Source: a virus. From it: 44,668 nt of DNA. Made by a program: the position numbers and the translations under genes. The stretch covers positions 1 to 44,668 of IMG/VR virus record IMGVR_UViG_3300036900_000244; one strand, given 5' to 3'. Under the pieces are notes generated by a model. The model made no database searches. It worked only from the letters and a program-made list of their open reading frames with translations, and had not been told where the DNA came from. Position 1 is the first letter of the stretch. Each line of letters begins with the position of its first letter. Below, in pieces: positions 1 to 6,051 of this stretch.

Positions 1-198
1 GAGTAGCCACCCGGCGCAGAGCCCGCGGTCGGCGTTGCCCAGCTTCCCGTGACCGTGACAGGCATAGACGGTGCCGAGTTGGCTGGCCTCGGAGGCGAGT
101 AGCCCTTCGAATTCGGAGCGGTGCCAGTGCCCGATCGGAGCGTCCTTGCGGTACGGGCAGGTTGAGCAGGGCTCGGCAGGGTGGCGCGGCTGGCTCAT
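1..198 (-). CDS. DUF6283-like zinc-binding phage protein (3' end cut by window)
   Basis: The first 66 residues are visible; the stop lies beyond the left edge. Residues 11-20 hold a CxxCPYRKD motif followed by a GHWHRSEF segment, then conserved Cys/His positions (ACHGHGK, LCAGW), the pattern of the small DUF6283 family found in phage genomes. Four Cys plus His residues suggest metal binding; no biochemical role is known for the family. It is the most downstream gene of the minus-strand chain that begins at 2359. Confidence 0.75.
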   Translation of the reverse strand, partial: MSQPRHPAEPCSTCPYRKDAPIGHWHRSEFEGLLASEASQLGTVYACHGHGKLGNADRGLCAGWLL

Positions 199-207
199 TC
201 GGCTATC

Positions 208-489
208 TCAGGTTAAGGTGCGGTCGGGGGAGTCCTTGGCCAGCTCCTCCGCCGTCGGTTCCCGGTCAAGCGCGACGCGCGGGTGCTGGCGCAGCTCGGC
301 GGTGCGGTACCACTCGGTGTGGACGCGGTCGTAGAGTTTGTCCACGCGCTGCTGGGCGGGATGGCCGTAGCAGAGCGCCGAGAGCTCGGCGGACGCTCGG
401 CCGAGGCAGTCCTGAGCGAGCTGAATCTGCGCCAAGGCGCGCTCGACGCGCAGCTTGGCCTGGGAGCGGCGCCACTCGGAGGGGGTCAA
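208..489 (-). CDS. Hypothetical alpha-helical phage protein
   Basis: This 93-residue protein has no family I recognise. It is rich in Arg, Ala, Leu and Glu and is probably helical throughout. I choose a TTG start at 489 because it overlaps the stop of the upstream gene (TTGA) and follows a strong GGAGGAG ribosome site; an ATG at 519 would lie inside the upstream gene. It belongs to the same translationally coupled minus-strand chain as its neighbours. Confidence 0.6.
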   Translation of the reverse strand: MTPSEWRRSQAKLRVERALAQIQLAQDCLGRASAELSALCYGHPAQQRVDKLYDRVHTEWYRTAELRQHPRVALDREPTAEELAKDSPDRTLT

Positions 490-701
490 GGGCTCTCCTC
501 CCGCGCCTTCTCGTTCCACGCCTCGATCGCCTCGCGGCTATTGAGGCCAGCGCCGAGGTCACTGCGCGTGGAAGAATCAGGCGCACCGTCGTAGCAGTCG
601 GAGCACGCCACGATCGGATAGCCGTCGTTCGGATCGAGGACTGGAACGATGCCGCATCGCCAGCACGGAAGGATTTCAGGCGGCGCCTCGGAGGGGGTCA
701 T
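486..701 (-). CDS. Lar-like zinc-ribbon protein
   Basis: This 71-residue protein has a PCWRCG pair, a second pair in ACSDC, and a C-terminal SREAIEAWNEKAR segment. That layout (two Cys pairs then a conserved ..EAI.AWN helix) is typical of phage Lar-type restriction-alleviation proteins and related small zinc ribbons. The ATG at 701 is preferred over 737 because AAAGGA lies about nine bases upstream and the longer form would overlap the previous gene. The restriction-alleviation role is family knowledge, not shown here. Confidence 0.65.
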   Translation of the reverse strand: MTPSEAPPEILPCWRCGIVPVLDPNDGYPIVACSDCYDGAPDSSTRSDLGAGLNSREAIEAWNEKAREESP

Positions 702-979
702 GTCGGGGGTCCTTTGCGGGCGATCACGCGTGCCCACTTCGATCGGTGCTCGCCCGCGGCGAAGAAACCGCGTGGAACATGGTGGAGGTCGACCTCGGAG
801 CGCCCGTCAACGATGACATGGACGCACGAGCACGTCGGGTCACTGCACGGCTTGCCCGTAACGGTGCCCGCGTAGAGAGGGGAGCCGTGGCCGTTGCGGT
901 ATTCGACGCGATCTCCCGCCAACGGAAGACGTGCCCCCTCGGCTACCCCGGCAACGGTGGAGCGGCGACTGGTGTTCAT
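698..979 (-). CDS. Hypothetical phage protein with Cys/His cluster
   Basis: A 93-residue protein starting at the ATG at 979, preceded by GAGGGGAAG as ribosome site. It overlaps the next gene by ATGA. A segment reading GDRVEYRNG followed by YAGTV resembles small beta-barrel (SH3/KOW-like) openings, and a CSDPTCSC motif with nearby His residues could bind metal. I cannot assign a family. Confidence 0.6.
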   Translation of the reverse strand: MNTSRRSTVAGVAEGARLPLAGDRVEYRNGHGSPLYAGTVTGKPCSDPTCSCVHVIVDGRSEVDLHHVPRGFFAAGEHRSKWARVIARKGPPT

Positions 980-1197
980 TTGACTTCCCCTCGGGTGGCG
1001 CCGGCCTTTCGTCGCATCTCGGCGATGATCTTCTTGGTGGCGTTCATGATCCGGCGCGAATCGGCTTCGTCGAACTCGCGCCACATCCACTCAGATCCGT
1101 TCGCGATGTCGCCATCGAGCAGCTCGGCCACGATGCGATAGACGTAGCGCCGAGCCTGCGTGCTCGGCTTGGTGCCGTTGGACTTGGTGAATTCCAT
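976..1197 (-). CDS. Hypothetical phage protein
   Basis: This 73-residue protein (MEFTKSNGTK..., ending RGEVK) starts at the ATG at 1197 behind GGGGGGAGGAC. It is mostly helical and has no Cys. Its stop overlaps the start of the following gene and its start overlaps the stop of the preceding one, so it is translated as part of the chain. No family recognised. Confidence 0.6.
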   Translation of the reverse strand: MEFTKSNGTKPSTQARRYVYRIVAELLDGDIANGSEWMWREFDEADSRRIMNATKKIIAEMRRKAGATRGEVK

Positions 1198-1445
1198 CAG
1201 TCCTCCCCCCGCCGCGTCGGCAGCGCGCGACATTCCTCGCAGTCGTCGCACTGAGCAGCGCCAAGCACGCGGGCCTCGCACGCCGTGAGCAGGTCGGCGA
1301 ACTTTTCCTCCCGTAGAACGACGACCGAGCCGTCGGATTCGAATCTCCCAATTTGCCTTACTCCAACCGTGAGCAGACGCCGAAACTCCCGCCAGTTGGC
1401 CGGCGTGGCGCACTCAACGTGCACGCGCCGAAGCGTTCGGGCCAT
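1197..1445 (-). CDS. Hypothetical phage protein with C-terminal CxxCxxC
   Basis: An 82-residue protein starting at 1445 (ATGA overlap with the upstream gene). The C-terminus carries CDDCEEC, a possible metal site, after an amphipathic helix containing EKFADLLTACEARVLG. The N-terminal half (HVECATPANWREFRRLL) looks helical. No family recognised; position in the chain supports that it is a real gene. Confidence 0.55.
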   Translation of the reverse strand: MARTLRRVHVECATPANWREFRRLLTVGVRQIGRFESDGSVVVLREEKFADLLTACEARVLGAAQCDDCEECRALPTRRGED

Positions 1446-1741
1446 CACCTCACCTCCGGTCCGTGGTCGGCGCTGTCGCCGGTTGTTTTCTGGGCTTCGC
1501 GGTCGGCCGCCTCGCAGTCGATGTGCCGCTCGCACGTCTCGGGCTCGACCGGCTTCGCTTGCGCTTCGGCCGTGCCGTACTTCTTGACGTCCGCCTCGTA
1601 TTCCGCGATCGAGTCGACGACCTGCTCGACGAACGTCCGATCGTCCTCTGCCATGTCGAGCGGGTGGCCAGTGACCTCGACCTTGAGCCATCCGCCGCTG
1701 GACAGCCTAATCGTCTTCTCCCAGATTCCCTTGCTCATCAT
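1445..1741 (-). CDS. Hypothetical acidic phage protein
   Basis: This gene encodes 98 residues from the ATG at 1741, or 97 from the adjacent ATG at 1738; both overlap the stop of the upstream gene. The N-terminal half reads like a short beta structure (TIRLSSGGWLKVEVTG) and the rest is acidic, with a CERHIDCE segment. No family recognised. Confidence 0.55.
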   Translation of the reverse strand: MMSKGIWEKTIRLSSGGWLKVEVTGHPLDMAEDDRTFVEQVVDSIAEYEADVKKYGTAEAQAKPVEPETCERHIDCEAADREAQKTTGDSADHGPEVR

Positions 1742-1959
1742 CGCGGCACGCCCCCCGTCGTCGCGGCACCGTCGAGTACCTCCGCCGACGTGACGCGGAT
1801 AGAAATCTCGGTCCCCTCCTCGTCCTGGATCTCGCAGTCGTTGATCGCCGTCTGAAAGAATTCGGCATCGAGGAGGGAGCCGACGACGCGACGGAGATTC
1901 GCCTCGTCCCCGTCTCCTTCGATTGTCAGAACCACGGTCACGGTCGTGCTGGATTTCAT
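1738..1959 (-). CDS. Hypothetical acidic phage protein
   Basis: This 73-residue protein begins MKSSTTVTVVLTIEGDG. Alternating hydrophobic residues near both ends (VTVVLTIEG, EISIRVTSAEV) suggest a small alpha/beta fold. The start at 1959 lies one base after the TAA of the upstream lipoprotein gene, so the two are translated together. No family recognised. Confidence 0.55.
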   Translation of the reverse strand: MKSSTTVTVVLTIEGDGDEANLRRVVGSLLDAEFFQTAINDCEIQDEEGTEISIRVTSAEVLDGAATTGGVPR

Positions 1960-1960
1960 T

Positions 1961-2359
1961 TTATCGCGCCTCCCCGGCTACCACGCCGGCGCTCTTGCTG
2001 GCGACGTCCACTGCGCCGGCCCGAGCAGCCTCGGACCGCAGGACGTCGAGGCTCGTGTCAGACGGCTCGTCATCATCGGTTCCTGCAACGCCGCCCATCT
2101 GCGGCGGGGCGTCGTGCTTGAGCGGAGCCACCGCGATCGAATGGTAGCTCACCGCCAGCGTCCCGACGCTCTCCACTTCGGGAGGGGCCTGCCGACTCGA
2201 GGCGCAGCCGATCGAAGCCACCGCCAGGGCAGCGACGAAGATGAGCCGCGAGGGGAAGCGGAAGCGGCGAGGGGCGGGACGGCCGAACACGAGGTCAGCC
2301 ATCGACTGGACGGGGATGGGGCGGGTCTGCGTGAGGTCGGAGTGGGATTGGTTCGTCAT
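1961..2359 (-). CDS. Phage-encoded lipoprotein, unknown role
   Basis: This 132-residue protein has a hydrophobic stretch LIFVAALAVASIGC ending in a lipobox (SIGC), so it is probably processed by signal peptidase II and anchored in a membrane facing the periplasm. Unusually, about 35 residues precede the hydrophobic core from the ATG at 2359; an internal ATG 19 codons in (MADLVFGRP) would give a more normal signal peptide. The mature part has no recognised domain. It is the first gene of the leftmost minus-strand chain; a promoter-like TTGCAA-18 bp-TACAAA ends eight bases before the ATG. Confidence 0.6.
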   Translation of the reverse strand: MTNQSHSDLTQTRPIPVQSMADLVFGRPAPRRFRFPSRLIFVAALAVASIGCASSRQAPPEVESVGTLAVSYHSIAVAPLKHDAPPQMGGVAGTDDDEPSDTSLDVLRSEAARAGAVDVASKSAGVVAGEAR

Positions 2360-2489
2360 GGTGATTATTTGTACCCCACTTCGGGGGACGCTTGCAACAA
2401 CTATTTTCGACCGCCTAAAAATACCCGGTTTCGGCCCACTCTGCATGCCTGTTGACTTGTAGCCCTGGATGGGGCACAGAATAGTGCCG
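2360..2489. promoter_or_regulatory. Divergent control region with two leaderless-type promoters
   Basis: Between the divergent genes at 2359 (minus) and 2490 (plus). Minus: TTGCAA, 18 bp, TACAAA, then eight bases to ATG. Plus: TTGACT, 18-19 bp, ACAGAA/CAGAAT, then seven to eight bases to the ATG at 2490, so the in-frame ATG at 2469 would lie upstream of transcription start. The minus spacer holds a small CCCC-GAAGT-GGGG dyad that could be an operator. Transcription starts are inferred from motif geometry only. Confidence 0.45.
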
Positions 2490-2684
2490 ATGCCAAAGCG
2501 AGGTCGCCCCCTGGCGGCAAGGGGACAAAGGCTTGAGACCGAGATCAAGATCAGAGTTCGAAGAACCGAAAAGGCACAGTTCGATGCCGCCGCCAAACGG
2601 GTTCCGACTACGCTGAGCAACTGGGCCAGGGTCACGCTGCTAGGGGCGTCCGAGTTGGAAGAGAAGAAGGGAGCCAAGTCATGA
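2490..2684 (+). CDS. Small ribbon-helix-helix-like DNA-binding protein
   Basis: This 64-residue protein has a basic N-terminus (MPKRGRPLAARGQRLE), a strand-like EIKIRVRRTEKAQFDAAAKRV and a second helix SNWARVTLLGAS, the layout of a ribbon-helix-helix (CopG/MobC-like) repressor. The ATG at 2490 is preferred over 2469 because a promoter-like -10 lies between them. It opens a plus-strand set of four genes joined by 4-base start/stop overlaps. As a first gene facing a divergent control region, it may regulate that region (inference). Confidence 0.6.
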   Translation: MPKRGRPLAARGQRLETEIKIRVRRTEKAQFDAAAKRVPTTLSNWARVTLLGASELEEKKGAKS

Positions 2685-2872
2685 ACCACACCCGTGAAAT
2701 CCTCATCGTAGACGATGAAGCTGGCCACGCTGGTCACGTCGTCACGCGCGAGCCCCTCCCCTCGACGGACCTCTCCGGGTGGCGGGGATGCGGGCCGGCC
2801 CGCGGCGAGTGGGAAGCGGGGCGGCCGGGGAATGACGCCGAGGGCGTGGGGCTGGCGCGGAGGGTGGCGTGA
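2681..2872 (+). CDS. Hypothetical small protein, coupled gene
   Basis: 63 residues, starting with ATGA overlap on the previous gene and ending with GTGA overlap on the next. The first residues MNHTREILIVDDE resemble the start of a receiver domain, but the protein is far too short to be one. The second half is Gly/Arg/Trp-rich and very GC-rich at the DNA level. The coupling is the main reason to accept it. Confidence 0.4.
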   Translation: MNHTREILIVDDEAGHAGHVVTREPLPSTDLSGWRGCGPARGEWEAGRPGNDAEGVGLARRVA

Positions 2873-3066
2873 GCGAATTCGAGTTCGATGCCCGCAGTGA
2901 TTGCAGCCAATGCAAGGCCCACGCTGTCCCAGTGATTGAATTCTTCGTTGGGGCTTTGCCTGTAAATAGGCGTGCGCGCCGGTATTCTCGGGCAACCGAC
3001 GGAATTACCGGGCAACCTGACTTAGGTGCGATCCGAAAAGCCACTACCCTCGGGGGGCGGTGGTGA
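2869..3066 (+). CDS. Hypothetical small protein, GTG start
   Basis: 65 residues from a GTG start that overlaps the preceding stop (GTGA). The N-terminal part contains CSQCKAH, a possible metal ligand pair, and the C-terminal half is basic. No family recognised. A promoter-like motif for the next gene lies inside its 3' end. Confidence 0.4.
   Translation: MSEFEFDARSDCSQCKAHAVPVIEFFVGALPVNRRARRYSRATDGITGQPDLGAIRKATTLGGRW
3021..3050 (+). promoter_or_regulatory. Phage-type promoter before 3060
   Basis: CTTAGG at 3021-3026, an 18-bp spacer, TACCCT at 3045-3050, then nine bases to GTG 3060. It matches the motif seen at six other starts in the window. A transcript would start within a few bases of the GTG. 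Confidence 0.5.
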
Positions 3067-3320
3067 CGTTCGGACTCGTACAGCCGTTCGGCATCGACGG
3101 CAAGCTGTCCAGCTTGACCGCCGAGGAGGCGTTCACGCTCGGTGTCGAGTGGGGGCGAGCCTGGGAACTAGCAAAGCAACCGGCCCCGTTCGCGCTGACC
3201 GTCCATGCGAGAAACGCTGATCGCATATCGGGGATGCTGAGCGAACAGGGCCGGCGGTTCGCCCGGCCGTCCAAGAGAGTCGGCGACTACACCGAGGTCT
3301 CGGTTGCCGGGCTCGACTGA
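3060..3320 (+). CDS. Hypothetical phage protein
   Basis: An 86-residue protein beginning at GTG 3060; GTG 3063 overlaps the preceding TGA and is equally possible. It contains a helical LTAEEAFTLGVEWGRAWEL segment and a FALTVHARNADRISGML segment, and lacks signal peptide or membrane segments. It has its own promoter-like motif and also couples to the upstream gene. No family recognised. Confidence 0.55.
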   Translation: MVTFGLVQPFGIDGKLSSLTAEEAFTLGVEWGRAWELAKQPAPFALTVHARNADRISGMLSEQGRRFARPSKRVGDYTEVSVAGLD

Positions 3321-3449
3321 CCTACTTGGTCTCTTGGACCATGGTATAGCGGACCGTTCCCTGGCACTGGCTCGTGTGGCACGGCGGGAACTTGTTTCCC
3401 CTGCTGATGGCCACCTGCTTCACTTGGTGGGTGCCGTTCGTCGTGCATA

Positions 3450-3457
3450 CCCCGTTG
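3450..3457. repeat. Target-site duplication, left copy
   Basis: CCCCGTTG directly precedes the left inverted repeat and recurs exactly at 5681-5688 after the right one. Eight bases is the duplication length usual for the IS1595 family. Confidence 0.9.
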
Positions 3458-3496
3458 CATGCTTATCCGGATCATGCACTTAAGCACAACCTGTAG
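3458..3496 (+). repeat. IS left terminal inverted repeat
   Basis: 39 bp starting CATGCTTATCCGG and ending CACAACCTGTAG. The stop codon of the last passenger gene (3480-3482) lies inside it. Confidence 0.9.
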
Positions 3497-3911
3497 CAAG
3501 GCGCGTTTTCCGTCGCAGATACCGTTCGCGGTTGAAACACTGAGGCGAACAGTAGATCGCCCGCTTGTTGCCTCGCAGGTTGCCGCCAGGGACGCGGCAC
3601 CACTCCACAGCGCACTCCCTGTAGGCGCACACGAAGATCTTCGCCTTGGTCTGGGCATGGCGCCACACACGCACACGTGCCGTTTCTTGTGCTCTGTGCT
3701 GCCGTCCATAGAGGCGTGTGATTTCAAGCCGCCTGATCGGGTGCTCCTTCGCCCATTTCCTGGCGCGCAGTCGCGTTACGAGACGCTCGAACTCCTTCGG
3801 GCCGCCATCAGGGCCGCGAAGAGAAAACCATTCGCGTTTTTTGATGTCCCATGCGGACCGGACCACGAAGCCTTCCTCGGCCTGTATCGCTTCTTTGCCT
3901 TCCTGATCCAT
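3480..3911 (-). CDS. IS passenger: zinc-finger protein
   Basis: A 143-residue basic protein. The C-terminal third has CAYREC then W-C and later YCSPQCFNRERYLRRK, a Cys-pair arrangement similar to FCS/CGNR-type zinc fingers that bind nucleic acid. The N-terminal part (EEGFVVRSAWDIKKREWFSL) is unassigned. It starts three bases after the transposase stop and ends inside the left inverted repeat. Its role in the element is unknown; DNA or RNA binding is inferred. Confidence 0.7.
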   Translation of the reverse strand: MDQEGKEAIQAEEGFVVRSAWDIKKREWFSLRGPDGGPKEFERLVTRLRARKWAKEHPIRRLEITRLYGRQHRAQETARVRVWRHAQTKAKIFVCAYRECAVEWCRVPGGNLRGNKRAIYCSPQCFNRERYLRRKTRLATGCA

Positions 3912-3914
3912 GGC

Positions 3915-4940
3915 TTAGCCTCGCACCGCGAAGCTCGGGTGTTCCCAATCGCCCGAGTAAAGCTGGGCGTAGGTGGCGCTCTCGCTGTCCGCGCCGATGC
4001 CCAGCAGCGACCGGAACGACGTGAAGGGGAAGAAGCGCCGGTTGAAGCGAAAGGTGAACTCGTTGAGGTACGCCTGGAGGTGTTGCGGCGCCACGCCGTG
4101 ATGCACCCCGAGCAACCAGGACTTGAGGTTACTGAACACGAGGTGGATCAGGGGCAGCCACTCCTCGGCCACGTCGGGGTTGCCGTTCTCCGCGACCGCC
4201 TTGTGCTTGAAGTCGTGCTTGCTCAGGGCGTTGTAAGCCGCCCAGTCGTCCGTGATGACGTCGGAGCCGGGCTCGATGGCCATGCGGGCGAAGCCCACGA
4301 GACTCTTGGAGGTTCGATCAGGAACGACGGCCAGTCGCAGGCGTCCAGCGTACCGGCCGCCCCGACGCGGGATGGCCTTGCTCTGCTCGCCGAAGACGTT
4401 CTCCTCGGGACGCGGCCCCTGACGCTTGCGGACCTCTACGGCGCCGATGACGAGCGTCTGGTGATGGACGCCCTTGCCCTTGCCGCGCGTTCTGCCGCCC
4501 ACCCACGTCTCGTCCAGCTCGACCGTATGGACACCGCCGATCATGTCGACGTCTCGGCGCACCATGCCCGCGCGGAGCTTGTGGAGGATCTGAAAGGCCG
4601 TCTCGTAGCGGTTGAGCCCGAGCTGGCGCTGGAACTGGACCGCCGACACGCCGGGCGTGAGCGAGGCCACGAGGTAGGCGCCCCAGAACCACGTCAGCAG
4701 CGGCGTGTGGCTGTCCTGCATGACGGTGCCAGTCGTCAACCGCGCCTCTTTCTTACACGCCTTGCAGCGCAAGACGTGCGGCCTGGTGGCGACGCGCGCG
4801 GGCTCACCGGCCGTCTCGCACGACGGGCAGACGAAACCATCGGGCCAGCGAACGCGCTCCATGTAGGCGGCACAGTGGGCATCGTCCGGAAAGAGCTTCT
4901 GGAACTCGGGGAGACTCTTGGGGAATGGAAGCTCGCCCAT
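3915..4940 (-). CDS. IS1595-family (ISXO2-like) transposase
   Basis: A 341-residue transposase, full length for the family. The N-terminal zinc ribbon uses C38, C41, C59 and C62. The catalytic core shows D143 in VELDETWVGG, D231/D232 in ITDDWAAYN, and a SNLKSWLLGVHHGV block (N271, K273) that fits the DDN-K variant of the DDE site in this family. It cuts and joins DNA at the element ends. The ATG at 4940 follows the TAA of the upstream passenger directly. The match of family, 8-bp duplication and inverted repeats supports that this enzyme moved this element. Confidence 0.95.
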   Translation of the reverse strand: MGELPFPKSLPEFQKLFPDDAHCAAYMERVRWPDGFVCPSCETAGEPARVATRPHVLRCKACKKEARLTTGTVMQDSHTPLLTWFWGAYLVASLTPGVSAVQFQRQLGLNRYETAFQILHKLRAGMVRRDVDMIGGVHTVELDETWVGGRTRGKGKGVHHQTLVIGAVEVRKRQGPRPEENVFGEQSKAIPRRGGRYAGRLRLAVVPDRTSKSLVGFARMAIEPGSDVITDDWAAYNALSKHDFKHKAVAENGNPDVAEEWLPLIHLVFSNLKSWLLGVHHGVAPQHLQAYLNEFTFRFNRRFFPFTSFRSLLGIGADSESATYAQLYSGDWEHPSFAVRG

Positions 4941-5219
4941 TTAAGCCCCGCACTTCGGATGAACCAACTTGTTGCTCTGATTGAGAATCGCGCGGCCAAA
5001 CATGCCTTTGTTGCAGACGCCGCAGAGCTTGGGCTGCCGATCTCGAATCCAGTCAGCAGCAGCGCAGGCGTCCTCGTATTCACGCTCCATGGCTCGCGTT
5101 GCGTCGAAGATTTGCGAGTCCGGGTCGTACCCGAAGAACTCTTCGATGCACTCAAGATGGGCTCGCGTCTGGAGGGCCTGGAGACCACGGAGAACGGAAG
5201 GCGTGAGCTTGGCGTTCAT
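4941..5219 (-). CDS. IS passenger: small zinc-ribbon protein
   Basis: A 92-residue protein with a helical N-terminal half (ALQTRAHLECIEEFFGYD, AMEREYEDACAAADWIRDRQ) and a C-terminal CGVCNKGMFGR...HPKCGA motif that could hold one zinc. Its stop touches the transposase start (TAA-ATG) and its ATG follows the TAA of the upstream gene, so translation is coupled. No family recognised. Confidence 0.65.
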   Translation of the reverse strand: MNAKLTPSVLRGLQALQTRAHLECIEEFFGYDPDSQIFDATRAMEREYEDACAAADWIRDRQPKLCGVCNKGMFGRAILNQSNKLVHPKCGA

Positions 5220-5429
5220 TTAGGCCATTTCCTTTCCTTCGGCTTCCCGCTCCGCCTTCACCTCTTCGTAGGCTTCGTCGAAAGCCTCCTGAGCCGTGAT
5301 CCGGGTAATCGTGACGCGGTAGTGCCCGACCCGCACGGGGGAGACACCCAACGACCGCAGCGCGTCCCGCATGTAGGAGTCGCCCTGCCTGACCTCGACC
5401 CGAGAGACGCCAGTTTCACCGAGGCGCAT
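5220..5429 (-). CDS. IS passenger: hypothetical protein
   Basis: 69 residues, MRLGETGVSRVEVRQ... with a beta-like VGHYRVTITRITAQEAF and an acidic/basic helix at the end (EEVKAEREAEGKEMA). It overlaps the upstream passenger by 14 bases. No family recognised. Confidence 0.6.
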   Translation of the reverse strand: MRLGETGVSRVEVRQGDSYMRDALRSLGVSPVRVGHYRVTITRITAQEAFDEAYEEVKAEREAEGKEMA

Positions 5430-5631
5430 TGGTCGCCTCCATACCAGCGGCGGTCAGGCGGAGATTTCGGATGTGGGCGCGATCGGCGTCCATGTACAAC
5501 TCAACCAGATCGCGCCGCACGAGAGCTTTCCAGGTGGACATCGCCACGCGTTCCACCGTGTAGGACACAGCGCCATGCGCCCTCAGCAGATCGAGGGCAT
5601 CCAGCATCTTCAGAGAGAGGTTGTTTTCCAT
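5416..5631 (-). CDS. IS passenger: hypothetical protein, first gene of the IS operon
   Basis: 71 residues (MENNLSLKMLDALDLLRAHG...), mainly helical; the arrangement ALDLLRAHGAVSYTVERVAMS...LVRRDLVELYMDADR...LRLTAAGMEATNA resembles a compact winged-helix fold with a wing before the final helix, so DNA binding and self-regulation are possible. The ATG lies seven bases after the -10 of the promoter in the right inverted repeat and has no Shine-Dalgarno, so it is probably translated from a leaderless mRNA. Confidence 0.65.
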   Translation of the reverse strand: MENNLSLKMLDALDLLRAHGAVSYTVERVAMSTWKALVRRDLVELYMDADRAHIRNLRLTAAGMEATNAPR

Positions 5632-5638
5632 GACTCAG

Positions 5639-5667
5639 ATCCTACAGGTTGGGCCTAAGTGTGTCAA
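5639..5667 (-). promoter_or_regulatory. IS promoter in the right inverted repeat
   Basis: TTGACA (5667-5662), 17 bp, TAGGAT (5644-5639), then seven bases to the ATG at 5631. It is close to the sigma70 consensus and would make a leaderless transcript covering all five IS genes. Confidence 0.7.
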
Positions 5668-5680
5668 CCGGATAAGCATG
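5642..5680 (-). repeat. IS right terminal inverted repeat
   Basis: 39 bp, inverted relative to the left end, with six differences. It contains the -35 and most of the -10 of the promoter that drives the IS genes. Confidence 0.9.
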
Positions 5681-5688
5681 CCCCGTTG
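5681..5688. repeat. Target-site duplication, right copy
   Basis: CCCCGTTG, identical to 3450-3457; the perfect match suggests an insertion that has not decayed. Confidence 0.9.
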
Positions 5689-5696
5689 TAGATCCC

Positions 5697-5954
5697 ATGG
5701 CGGCCCAGACCGACATCGAAGTAGCTCGGCAAACCTATGCCGTACCGGCGGCCGAGAAGACGAAGCAGGATCAGGAAAAAACCAAGCGAACGGGAATTGA
5801 GTCAGGTTGCAGACTGGCGATCGCTACGGCTCTGATCTATGTCGCATCCCAGAAGATCACAGACAACAAGTGGCTTGCGATCGCGCTGGTCGGAATCGCT
5901 GCGATCTTCGGCGGAAAACCATTAATCGACGCGATCTTCAAGAAGGGCGACTAG
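5697..5954 (+). CDS. Small membrane protein (possible holin-like)
   Basis: An 85-residue protein with a charged N-terminal half (KTKQDQEKTKRTGIE) followed by two hydrophobic segments, about residues 40-52 and 58-74 (WLAIALVGIAAIFGG). Such charged-plus-hairpin proteins often sit near endolysin genes in phages, and an M15 peptidase lies 1 kb downstream; holin is therefore a possibility, not shown. The IS inserted nine bases upstream of its start, so its original promoter has probably been displaced. Confidence 0.6.
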   Translation: MAAQTDIEVARQTYAVPAAEKTKQDQEKTKRTGIESGCRLAIATALIYVASQKITDNKWLAIALVGIAAIFGGKPLIDAIFKKGD

Positions 5955-6051
5955 CCTGCGTCAGACGGATGCCCGCAGCCGGACGCGGCGACTGCTCGCC
6001 CGGATCGCCCGCCGGCCGAAGGTTGATGACGAGAACACTGTCCCCGAAGCC

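Larger units (their letters stand above)
3458..5680 (-). mobile_element. Complete IS1595-family element with four passenger genes
   Basis: 2223 bp bounded by 39-bp imperfect inverted repeats (3458-3496 and 5642-5680, 33 of 39 positions equal; both begin CATGCTTATCCGG and end CAACCTGTAG inward) and a perfect 8-bp duplication. It carries a transposase gene and four small genes, all on the minus strand with spacings from a 14-base overlap to three bases, filling the element end to end. A canonical TTGACA-17-TAGGAT promoter sits in the right inverted repeat. Passenger genes are known in several IS1595 subgroups; this set I do not recognise. All five frames are intact, so the element looks active. 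Confidence 0.93.
3322..5732 (-). pseudogene. FPPC-motif small gene split by the IS insertion
   Basis: Joining the flanks of the IS and keeping one copy of the 8-bp duplication restores a minus-strand frame of 60 codons that runs from about 5732 (possible TTG start, uncertain) to a TAG at 3322. The restored protein includes GIYNGVCTTNGTHQ, SRGNKFPPCHTSQ and TVRYTMVQ. This resembles the family of tiny proteins with a G-Y...C....V..G..FPPC pattern. The 5' end would run antisense to the start of the gene at 5697, so the true start is unresolved. The IS separates the first 17 or so codons from the conserved part and should inactivate the gene. Confidence 0.5.

Noticed and set aside
2681-2872. Receiver-domain start (ILIVDDE) suggesting a response regulator
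   Set aside because: Only 63 residues, no phosphorylation-site region or further receiver blocks; the resemblance is limited to seven residues.
3459-5633. 724-codon open frame on the plus strand through the IS
   Set aside because: It lies antisense to five well-supported IS genes, including a transposase with all catalytic residues; long antisense frames are expected in GC-rich DNA.
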